Below are positions 28,439 through 36,091 of a stretch of 40,514 bases of DNA, in pieces. Position numbers and translations under genes: made by a program. Origin of the DNA: a virus. The stretch is taken from IMG/VR virus record IMGVR_UViG_3300022602_000205, positions 1 through 40,514 of that record. One strand, given 5' to 3'. Under the pieces are notes generated by a model. That model searched no databases. It was not told the origin of the DNA and saw only the letters and a program-made list of their open reading frames with translations. The number at the start of each line of letters is the position of its first letter. Position 1 is the first letter of the stretch.

Positions 28439-30079
28439 ATGGCAACTACCCAGACTCCATTAGATACTATTCTAACAATTAGTCTTTATCTTAGACGAGA
28501 TAAGCATGATAACGGCATGACCCTTCAAGAATATGCTGATGCGGTTATTGCCGGAACGCAACCAATATTAGGACACGATGAATATGTATATCAATTTGGC
28601 GCTATCAAAGACGAAGCAATACTTGTAGCAGATTGGGCAGTAGATAACGGATTATCGGTATTTGAGGCAAATATAAATTCTGCTACAGTAAAATTATCAG
28701 GAACAGTAGATCAATTTAATAATATTTTCAATATAATATTAGAAACAGTTACAGAAGATAATAGAACGTACATAAAACACGAAAACAGTATAACTATACC
28801 TACAGAAATTAATGCTGTCGTCCAAGCAGTATTAGGATTGGATAATACTGTACAGTTTACACATGACGCTATTCTTGACGCAGATTATCAACCATCTATA
28901 GATCCAAATTTAATCTCTAGTCCTAGCCCAGTTGACCTAGCATTGGCATATAAATTTCCAAGAGCTCCCGGTAGTGATCTAGTTCAAGGAAAAGGTGCCT
29001 GTGTTGGTATCATTGAATTAGGCGGTGGCTGGACTACACAAAATTTAACTAGTACATTTAGTCGAATCAACCAACCAAATCCTACAGTAGTTGATGTCAG
29101 TGTCGACGGCGGAGTTAATGACGGTGGTGCTGATGTTAATTCTAGCGGCGAAGTAATGCTTGATATCTATTGTGTCGGAGCAGTAGCGCCCGGGGCTAAA
29201 ATTGCTATGTATTTTGCTCCTAATACATTTCAAGGTTTTATAGATACTGTTGCTTCAGCTACGAACGATACTGTGAATAATCCTAGTGTGATTAGTATTA
29301 GCTGGGGAACTACTGATGTTTATTGGACACTTTACAATTCACTAGCACCTTTTGAAACAGCCTTCCAAGCCGCAGTTGTAAAAGGAATCACAGTATTTGT
29401 TGCTGCAGGCGATTATGGTGTTAGAGCAGTCAGTAGCGATGCTACTTATACAGTACAGTATCCAGCAACAAGCCCATATGTAGTCTGTACTGGCGGTACT
29501 GTTGTTTCAATTAATAATGACTATTCAATTGCTAGCGAAGTTCCTTGGGGAACATCGGGTGGATCATATGCCGCCGGCGGCGGAGTAAGCACAATCTTTA
29601 GTGTACCTAGTTGGCAAACAGGTCTAAGTAGTAAAGTATATCCGGGAGGAACAGTAACTCCTTTATCTGGTCGAGGAATTCCTGATGTTTCGGCTATGGC
29701 AACCGGCTATACATTTTATTACGGTTCTCCAAATTATACAGGAACATTTCTTGGAACTAGCGCAACCGCTCCGTTGTTGGCAGGACTAATGGCTAGATTA
29801 AATCAACTTTCTGGAAAACATATTGGATTTGTCAACAGTGATTGGTATTCTATCGGTGCTACAGCATTTAATGACCAAACAACTGGCGATAATCACGGCG
29901 GAAATAGTGTAGGATATATGGCTACTGCAGGCTGGGATGCTGCATCTGGATTAGGTAGTCCGATAGCAACAGAAATATATAAATTTTACAAAATAGGAAC
30001 AACATTTCCTAAAGCTAACTACGGGTTTAGGCCTACTACAGGGCAAACGTACCCTAGACAAACTACAGGTGCCCGATAA
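28439..30079 (+). CDS. S53 family (sedolisin/kumamolisin-like) serine-carboxyl peptidase with prodomain
   Basis: Endopeptidase with a subtilisin-like fold using a Ser-Glu-Asp triad, usually acid-active and made as a zymogen. It has 546 residues. Residues ~1-150 match the pro-kumamolisin activation domain (ISLYLRR, VKLSGTVDQFNNIFNI, IPTEINAVVQAVLGLDN). The catalytic domain runs ~165-515: GACVGIIELGGGW; SGEVMLDIYCVGAVAPGAKI with E238 and D242; ISISWG; VFVAAGDYG with D325 (oxyanion aspartate); GRGIPDVSA; GTSATAPLLAGL with S441 (nucleophile). Calcium-site residues fit at D479 (NDQTTGDN) and D500 (GWDAASGLGSP). All key residues are present, so it should be active. No secretion signal is visible. 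Residues 516-546 (FRPTTGQTYPRQ) are an extra tail. It is translationally linked to the upstream fibre (TAATATG) in a late unit, suggesting a virion or lysis-time role; the substrate is unknown. Confidence 0.9.
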   Translation: MATTQTPLDTILTISLYLRRDKHDNGMTLQEYADAVIAGTQPILGHDEYVYQFGAIKDEAILVADWAVDNGLSVFEANINSATVKLSGTVDQFNNIFNIILETVTEDNRTYIKHENSITIPTEINAVVQAVLGLDNTVQFTHDAILDADYQPSIDPNLISSPSPVDLALAYKFPRAPGSDLVQGKGACVGIIELGGGWTTQNLTSTFSRINQPNPTVVDVSVDGGVNDGGADVNSSGEVMLDIYCVGAVAPGAKIAMYFAPNTFQGFIDTVASATNDTVNNPSVISISWGTTDVYWTLYNSLAPFETAFQAAVVKGITVFVAAGDYGVRAVSSDATYTVQYPATSPYVVCTGGTVVSINNDYSIASEVPWGTSGGSYAAGGGVSTIFSVPSWQTGLSSKVYPGGTVTPLSGRGIPDVSAMATGYTFYYGSPNYTGTFLGTSATAPLLAGLMARLNQLSGKHIGFVNSDWYSIGATAFNDQTTGDNHGGNSVGYMATAGWDAASGLGSPIATEIYKFYKIGTTFPKANYGFRPTTGQTYPRQTTGAR

Positions 30080-30100
30080 AAATAGCACATTATATACATT

Positions 30101-30108
30101 GATAAATA
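30101..30108 (+). promoter_or_regulatory. late-promoter-like box GATAAATA
   Basis: GATAAATA sits in the 49-base gap between the peptidase and the next gene, 20 bases before the ATG at 30129. Only the first base differs from TATAAATA. A purine-rich AAAGAGAGA stretch follows as ribosome-binding site. Confidence 0.62.
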
Positions 30109-30128
30109 TAAAATAAAGAGAGATTATT

Positions 30129-30737
30129 ATGCAGAGTAAAGACGCAACTGGAATTCATATAGAAGGTCATATTAAGATCTTTGATCCCGTTTCTAAAGAA
30201 GTTTATATTAATAAACGTAATGCTATTCACTATGAAAATATGAGCGTTGCTCTTGCTAATAGTCTAGCTAATAGCGGTAAGGGATTTGTTTATCAAATGG
30301 CATTTGGCAACGGTGGCACTAGCATCGACCCTACTGGTATTATTACGTATCTAACACCAAACACTAGCGGAACAAATGCTAGTTTATACAATCAAACATA
30401 TACTAAAGTCATTGATCCTAATACTAGTGTTAATATGGATCCAACTCGTAATTTTACAGAACCTCGTCACGTGACAGGAACAAATTATACTGATATATTC
30501 TGTACTTGTTTATTAGATTACGGTGAACCAAGTGGTCAGAATGCCTATGACACTACAGCCAGCGGTGAAAGCACTTATGTATTTGATGAATTAGGATTAA
30601 AAAGTTATAGTGCCACAGGCGATAGTTTATTGTTAACTCATGTAATCTTTCACCCTGTACAGAAATCATTGAATCGATTAATACAAATTGACTATACAGT
30701 ACGTATCCAGTCGTTAACTGGCCTAGTAGGAGTTTAA
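30129..30737 (+). CDS. virion structural protein of unknown role
   Basis: I do not recognise a named T4 equivalent. The protein has 202 residues, is soluble-looking, and has no signal peptide or membrane segment. Notable segments are GHIKIFDPVSKEVYINKRNA near the N-terminus, FVYQMAFGNGGTSIDPTGII (about 53-73), and a C-terminal block VIFHPVQKSLNRLIQIDYTV, which looks strongly constrained and which I recall from conserved virion proteins of cyanophage-like myoviruses. It is the first gene of a late unit and ends three bases before the collar fibre ATG. The context suggests a fibre-attachment or baseplate protein. Confidence is high that the gene is real, low for its function. Confidence 0.6.
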   Translation: MQSKDATGIHIEGHIKIFDPVSKEVYINKRNAIHYENMSVALANSLANSGKGFVYQMAFGNGGTSIDPTGIITYLTPNTSGTNASLYNQTYTKVIDPNTSVNMDPTRNFTEPRHVTGTNYTDIFCTCLLDYGEPSGQNAYDTTASGESTYVFDELGLKSYSATGDSLLLTHVIFHPVQKSLNRLIQIDYTVRIQSLTGLVGV

Positions 30738-30740
30738 TAA

Positions 30741-33227
30741 ATGACATATTCTGTTTCATTTACTGATGCTACTAATCCTGCCAAACCGTCGCTGACTGTA
30801 CCCGATGGTGCTCTAAATCAACAAACCCCGGTAACATTTCCCGGAAAAAATTATTCAGGATACGCTAAAGTTATTGCTGAAGATTTTTTACATCTATTAG
30901 AAAATTTTGCTAATTCAGCACCACCAGCTAATCCTGTACAAGGACAACTATGGTTTGATACAGCAAATAATAATAATACACTTAAAGTGTATGATGGTAC
31001 TAACTGGAACGAAGCTGGTAATCTAAAGAAAACCACATTTGAAAAACAACCAAGCATAGCAAGTAGCGTTACTGGAGACCTTTGGGTCGACCTTACTAAC
31101 AGTCAGCTATATTTGTTTTCTGGATCGTCATGGTTATTAGTTGGTCCGCAGTATGCTGCAGGTCTTGCTACCGGTCCGATTGTTGAAAATATTACTGACT
31201 CTGCTAACATTAAACATCCAGTAATATCGATGTTTGCAGCAAGTGCTGTTGATAATGTATCTTATAGAATTGCTATTATTAGTAAAGATTCTTTTACTCC
31301 TAAAGCAGCCATTGACGGATTCCTTACAATCAAGGAAGGTATTAATTTATACAGTCCTCAACAAACATCAACTTTATTTACTGGAACAATTAACGGAACT
31401 GTATTAACAGTTACAGGAATTCCAAGCGGTACAGGTCCTCAAACAGGTATGTTAATAACTGGGGCTGGTATACTAGCTAATACCTATATTCTTTCAAATA
31501 TTAGTGGTACTGGAGTTGGATCAACATGGACTGTAAGTGTTAATCAAACTACCAGTGTAACTACAAATATCACCGGTACTATATTAGCGGCACAAATTTG
31601 GGGTACAGCAGACACTGCTAACTCTCTAATAGTTAACAGTAAACAAGTTCCGGCAAGTAATTTCTTAACTACTGACGGCACTACTAGTACAACTTCGTAT
31701 CCTCTTAATATTCAAAACGCAGGCGGACTTAGCATTGGTAGTGATTTAAGTTTTAACTTGTTTCAAGGTACAAGTAACTATACATTCTCTGCTAAAAATA
31801 GCGGAACTAGTATAGATTTTAGCTTGAATAGCGGTGTTGTATTACATATAGATTCAACAGGCAAGATTGGTATTGGATCTGGAACAACAACTCCTGCATC
31901 TGCGTTAGCAGTTACTGGAGTAATAACTGCTACAGGCGGTGTTAATGTTACTAGCGGTAATATATCAGCATCGGGTGGATTAACAATTGGCGGTTCGTCA
32001 GTATTTTCAGGAACTATAACTACAAAAGGACAGACATCTATTGATCCAACTACAGTTTCTGGCCCAGTATTATTACCACCTGCGCCAAACCCTAGTCCAC
32101 TATATGATTTAGGATCACAGGCACAGCCGTTTAGAAATATTTTTGCTGAATCATTCGTTGGTTCATTTACTGGAAGTTTTGTAGGATCAGTAACAGGTAA
32201 TGTAACAGGAACAGCAGATAGTCTTAAAAATACTACTGTATTTTCTCTAGCTGGCGACATTGTGTCATCAGATACTGGCGTACCATTTAACGGAATTACA
32301 CAAAACGGTACTGCTATACTTAATACAGTAGTCAGTTCTTCAATTATCACAACTAAACCGATCGCCTCATCTTCAGCGGCTACTGACAAATTATTAGTAT
32401 ACCAGTCTAATGTTTCTGGATCTAAATTAGTCAGCATGACTAAACAAACATTCTTAGCAGGTGTTGCTACAAGCCCAGTTGGTGCTATTACAGCATTTGC
32501 TGGTCCGGCTACAAATATACCTCCTGGTTATTTGTTATGTGATGGTAGTGAAGTAAGTACTACAACGTATAGTCAATTGTTTACGTTGATCGGTTATCTA
32601 TATGGTCCGGCAAATACACTTAATGGTAAAAACACATTTGCTCTTCCTGATCTAAGAGGTCGTTTCCCACTCGGCGCAGACAATATGAACAACTACGGAA
32701 ACGTAACAGGCTTTGTTCAAGCGAAAGATAACAGCGGTAATAATGTTAACACAGGTGGTCAAATTGGCTCAGCTGGACGAGTTACAGGTGTACCAGCAAG
32801 TACTACTGGAGGATATTCAGGAAGTCAAAACGTTGTTCTAACGTCAGCAAACTTACCAAATCACTCACACATTGTTACTGATACTGGACATACACATAAC
32901 ATCAATGATGTATATGCTATAACCTCTGACCAAGCAGGTCCTTCAAACCTAGACGGAAGTTCCGGATTCCCAGCACGTGACGTCAATGGAAATTCACGTA
33001 CTGCTGATTATGGCGAGTATGCTGGAGGACAAAATGTAACAGTAGTCAACGATGATGCCGGTGATGGTGGTATTAATGACAACGGTATATGGACTATCCC
33101 AAACAGAACTGCGGCAGCAACTACAGGTATTTCAGTTGGATTAGTAAATGGTACTACAGGTCAAGCCGCTACAGTGATGAATCCATACTTGGCAATAAAC
33201 TATATAATTTTTACTGGTAATCTATAA
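30741..33227 (+). CDS. short-tail-fibre-like protein with phage tail collar domain (fibre paralogue 1)
   Basis: Fibre of 828 residues. The N-terminal ~200 residues are shared with the next two genes (KNYSGYAKVIAEDFLHLLEN, QGQLWFDTANNNNTLKVYDG, GDLWVDLTNSQLYLFSGSSW). The middle is beta-rich shaft, with a GMLITGAGI-type module at ~215-290. Residues ~575-650 are a tail collar domain: GAITAFAGPATNIPPGYLLC, DGSEVSTTTYSQLF, and FALPDLRGRFPLG. Two HxH pairs at H708/H710 and H717/H719 could bind metal, as HxH motifs do in T4 gp12 and gp37 tips. The end is NPYLAINYIIFTGNL, typical of collar proteins. T4 gp12 has 527 residues. The stop overlaps the next start (TAATG). A gp12-like role in irreversible binding is inferred. 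Confidence 0.8.
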   Translation: MTYSVSFTDATNPAKPSLTVPDGALNQQTPVTFPGKNYSGYAKVIAEDFLHLLENFANSAPPANPVQGQLWFDTANNNNTLKVYDGTNWNEAGNLKKTTFEKQPSIASSVTGDLWVDLTNSQLYLFSGSSWLLVGPQYAAGLATGPIVENITDSANIKHPVISMFAASAVDNVSYRIAIISKDSFTPKAAIDGFLTIKEGINLYSPQQTSTLFTGTINGTVLTVTGIPSGTGPQTGMLITGAGILANTYILSNISGTGVGSTWTVSVNQTTSVTTNITGTILAAQIWGTADTANSLIVNSKQVPASNFLTTDGTTSTTSYPLNIQNAGGLSIGSDLSFNLFQGTSNYTFSAKNSGTSIDFSLNSGVVLHIDSTGKIGIGSGTTTPASALAVTGVITATGGVNVTSGNISASGGLTIGGSSVFSGTITTKGQTSIDPTTVSGPVLLPPAPNPSPLYDLGSQAQPFRNIFAESFVGSFTGSFVGSVTGNVTGTADSLKNTTVFSLAGDIVSSDTGVPFNGITQNGTAILNTVVSSSIITTKPIASSSAATDKLLVYQSNVSGSKLVSMTKQTFLAGVATSPVGAITAFAGPATNIPPGYLLCDGSEVSTTTYSQLFTLIGYLYGPANTLNGKNTFALPDLRGRFPLGADNMNNYGNVTGFVQAKDNSGNNVNTGGQIGSAGRVTGVPASTTGGYSGSQNVVLTSANLPNHSHIVTDTGHTHNINDVYAITSDQAGPSNLDGSSGFPARDVNGNSRTADYGEYAGGQNVTVVNDDAGDGGINDNGIWTIPNRTAAATTGISVGLVNGTTGQAATVMNPYLAINYIIFTGNL

Positions 33228-34531
33228 TGAGCTATTCAATAATTTTAACTAATGGCACTACATTAACTAGTGTAGTTAACGGAACTGTAGATCAAACAGC
33301 GACTGACCTAACATTGATTGGGCAAAATACTACAGGGTATGGTTTATTTGTTAATGATAATTTTGTACATCTTTTAGAAAATTTTGCTAACAGTAGTCAA
33401 CCAAATCATCCAATCGTCGGTCAGTTATGGTTTGACACTAGCGAGAATACATTAAAAGTATATAACGGAAATAGTTTTACTCCAACAGGTAATACTGTAG
33501 TATCATCAACCGCTCCAAGCAGTTTAGCAACAGGCGGTCTATGGATTAATAATAAAACAAGTCAAATGTTTTTTAACGATGGTGTTCAAACAACATTAGC
33601 TGGACCTATATATACTAAGACACAAGGTCCGTCAGGATTTGTAATTGAAGATGTTCTTGACTCAGTTGGTGGAAATCACACTATTGCTAAGTTAATGTTA
33701 GGTAATACTCTGTTAGGAATATTTGCTAAAGAACAATTTACACCAGCTACTCCTGGTATTTCTGGATTTTCATCGGCAGCAACAGTTATTGGTCATCAAG
33801 ACGGAACGATTTTAACAGTAACACAGGTTGTATCGGGCACTTTAAGTGTAGGACAAACAATTAGCGGTATAGGTATTACACCGGGTACTGTAATAACTGA
33901 ATTTTTGAGAGGCCCGGGTGGTCAAGGAAATGCACAAGGCGGCGTAGGAACATATGCTGTTAGTACAAGTGCTAGTGTTGGATCAACTACAATCAATGCT
34001 ATCTACGGTACACTACAAATAGGATTTAATGTTAGCACGTACGGCGGTATAAAATTTAATGTTCCTGTATCACAGGCTGATTCTTTATTAGCTAGCGATG
34101 GTTCATTAAAACATGTTGAAAATTTCTTATCAACAACTGATTCATCAACAACAATCGGAACGTTGTCAATACAAAATGATACACCGTTGATTTTAGGGTC
34201 AGCTGGACAGTCATATATTAATGTTAATTCTACAACATTTGAATTAGCATCAAATCCGCAAGCATCAAATCAGAATTTTAAAATCACAGTAAATCCAGGC
34301 GGAATACCTACATCTGCTTTGTTTATTAACGGAACTACACTAAACACTGGTATTTCTACAACAACTCCGGTTACAACATTTGACATCAACGGGTCTTTTA
34401 GGGTAGTACCTTCAACACCCTCGAGCAGTACAGCAACAGGAGTACCTGGACAAATTTCATGGGATGCTAACTACATCTATGTTTGTACAGCGGCAAATAC
34501 ATGGAAACGTGCTGGATTAAGCACTTGGTAA
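33227..34531 (+). CDS. tail fibre protein (fibre paralogue 2)
   Basis: Fibre of 434 residues whose first ~190 residues repeat the N-terminal module of its neighbours: NTTGYGLFVNDNFVHLLENF, VGQLWFDTSENTLKVYNG, GGLWINNKTSQMFFNDG, and KEQFTPATPGISGF. Next comes a GQTISGIGITPGTVITEF module (about 200-265), related to ones in paralogue 1 and the giant protein. The C-terminus is FDINGSFRVV, then a Ser/Thr stretch, then GQISWDANYIYVCTAANTWK, an ending I recall from many phage fibres. No collar domain and no chaperone motif. It is coupled to the upstream gene by a one-base overlap. Likely a second fibre or a co-polymerising subunit. Confidence 0.72.
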   Translation: MSYSIILTNGTTLTSVVNGTVDQTATDLTLIGQNTTGYGLFVNDNFVHLLENFANSSQPNHPIVGQLWFDTSENTLKVYNGNSFTPTGNTVVSSTAPSSLATGGLWINNKTSQMFFNDGVQTTLAGPIYTKTQGPSGFVIEDVLDSVGGNHTIAKLMLGNTLLGIFAKEQFTPATPGISGFSSAATVIGHQDGTILTVTQVVSGTLSVGQTISGIGITPGTVITEFLRGPGGQGNAQGGVGTYAVSTSASVGSTTINAIYGTLQIGFNVSTYGGIKFNVPVSQADSLLASDGSLKHVENFLSTTDSSTTIGTLSIQNDTPLILGSAGQSYINVNSTTFELASNPQASNQNFKITVNPGGIPTSALFINGTTLNTGISTTTPVTTFDINGSFRVVPSTPSSSTATGVPGQISWDANYIYVCTAANTWKRAGLSTW

Positions 34532-34545
34532 TCAGCCAAATTTAT

Positions 34546-34553
34546 GATAAATA
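34546..34553 (+). promoter_or_regulatory. late-promoter-like box GATAAATA
   Basis: GATAAATA followed by C lies in the 48-base gap after fibre paralogue 2, 26 bases before the ATG at 34580. The eight bases are identical to the box at 30101. AAGGA follows at 34563-34567. Confidence 0.62.
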
Positions 34554-34579
34554 CACTGAAATAAGGAACGAGCGACACC

Positions 34580-36064
34580 ATGTCATACACAATTAATCAT
34601 TACAACGGAACTAATTTAGCAACAGTTGCGGACGGCACGGTTGATACCTCCACTGATCTTACGCTAATCGGAAAGAATTATGCTGGATACGGCCAAGCAC
34701 AAAACGATAATTTCGTATGGTTGCTTGAAAATTTTGCTAATACTACACAACCGCCCAATCCACTAAACGGACAAATTTGGTACGATAGCAGTAACGAGAA
34801 ATTAAAATTCTATGACGGCTTACGATTCCGTACAGCAGGTAGCTCAGAAGCTAGTTCGACACAACCAACAGGATTATCAGTTGGTGATTTTTGGTTTGAT
34901 ACAACTGGCGGACAATTAAACGTTTGGAACGGTACTGGTTTTACCTTAATTGGACCACAAGAAGTAACTGGTGCTGGCACAACACAGATGGTATCATCTA
35001 ATGTTTTAGATGCCTCTGGAAGCCATCATGCTATTATCCAAGGTGTTGCCGGCGGCAATACTGTCTTCATTATTAGTTCAGATACATTTACACTGAATGC
35101 TTCTAATCCAATATCTGGTTTTGACCTAGTTCATCAAGGTATAACACTAGTTAATACAATTAATGCCGATGCCGGCGTTACTGATAATAGCTATAGATTC
35201 TGGGGAACAGCTAGTAACTCTGATAAATTAGGTGGACACTCGGCAAGCGAATTCGTCTTAGGAACAAATGCTACATTTAATACACTAGTTAACTTTGGCG
35301 ATCCTGGATTTACTGTAGGTTTACCTACACATAAATTAAGTATTTCTAACGTATCAAGTACATTTAACAATAATCTAGTAACACCAACGATAGCAAATAC
35401 ATATAACGATACTATTATATTCCAGACTATTTCTGGATCAGTACAAACTCCTTTAATTTTAAAAGGAGCTGACGTTATTCCTGGTGTTAGCGGAGCAAGC
35501 AATTTAGGTACAAGTGGTTTACAATGGAATAATATATATGCTGGTTATGTATATTCAACAGCCGCTCAAGCAGATTCGTTAAAAGTTGGTGGAAGCTGGC
35601 AAACTGCGTCGGTTGCATCAGTGGCTAGCACAGTAGTAGCTAGAGACAGTAGTGCTAATATTTCAGCTAATCTATTCCAAGGTACTGCTACTGCGGCACA
35701 ATATGCTGACTTAGCTGAAAAATATCTTGCTGATGCTGAGTACGAAGTTGGAACAGTTGTAATGGTAGGCGGGGACAAAGAAGTTACAGCTTGCGCAAGT
35801 TTAAACAGAGCTCTTGGTGTAGTTAGTGAAAATCCAGCTTACATGATGAATAAAGATTTAGTGGGTGGTACATATATTGCCTTAAAAGGTCGTGTTCCTG
35901 TTAAAGTATGGGGTACATGTAATAAAGGTGATCCAATGGTTGCTTTTAAAAATGGCACAGCATCAGTATCGGCAACAGATGATCCAGATTGGACAGTGTT
36001 TGCTATAGCACTTGAAGACTGCGATGATGAAGGTATCACTCTTGTAGAATGCGTAATTCTATAA
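34580..36064 (+). CDS. tail fibre protein with distinct C-terminal domain (fibre paralogue 3)
   Basis: Fibre of 494 residues. The first ~220 residues are the shared module (KNYAGYGQAQNDNFVWLLEN, NGQIWYDSSNEKLKFYDG, GDFWFDTTGGQLNVWNG, YRFWGTASNSDKLGG). The middle is shaft (NLGTSGLQWNNIYAGYVYST, then SLKVGGSWQT). The C-terminal ~120 residues differ from both paralogues: QYADLAEKYLADAEYEVGTV, VTACASLNRALGVVSENPAY, YIALKGRVPVKVWGTCNKGD, and an acidic ending VECVIL. This compact domain resembles C-terminal domains of other phage fibres, some annotated as G2-type autoproteolytic; I see no basis to claim self-cleavage here. It has its own late box, so it can be expressed apart from its neighbours. 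Confidence 0.72.
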   Translation: MSYTINHYNGTNLATVADGTVDTSTDLTLIGKNYAGYGQAQNDNFVWLLENFANTTQPPNPLNGQIWYDSSNEKLKFYDGLRFRTAGSSEASSTQPTGLSVGDFWFDTTGGQLNVWNGTGFTLIGPQEVTGAGTTQMVSSNVLDASGSHHAIIQGVAGGNTVFIISSDTFTLNASNPISGFDLVHQGITLVNTINADAGVTDNSYRFWGTASNSDKLGGHSASEFVLGTNATFNTLVNFGDPGFTVGLPTHKLSISNVSSTFNNNLVTPTIANTYNDTIIFQTISGSVQTPLILKGADVIPGVSGASNLGTSGLQWNNIYAGYVYSTAAQADSLKVGGSWQTASVASVASTVVARDSSANISANLFQGTATAAQYADLAEKYLADAEYEVGTVVMVGGDKEVTACASLNRALGVVSENPAYMMNKDLVGGTYIALKGRVPVKVWGTCNKGDPMVAFKNGTASVSATDDPDWTVFAIALEDCDDEGITLVECVIL

Positions 36065-36072
36065 AATAAATA
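36065..36072 (+). promoter_or_regulatory. late-promoter-like box AATAAATA
   Basis: AATAAATA followed by CTCC lies just after the stop of fibre paralogue 3 and 19 bases before the ATG at 36092. The eight-base core is identical to the gp6 box. An AAAAGGA ribosome-binding site follows at 36080-36086. Confidence 0.6.
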
Positions 36073-36091
36073 CTCCACAAAAGGAAATTAA

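Noticed and set aside
30736-30743. AATAAATG before the collar fibre as a late box
   Set aside because: It is formed by the stop and start codons themselves, leaving no room for a transcript start or ribosome-binding site.
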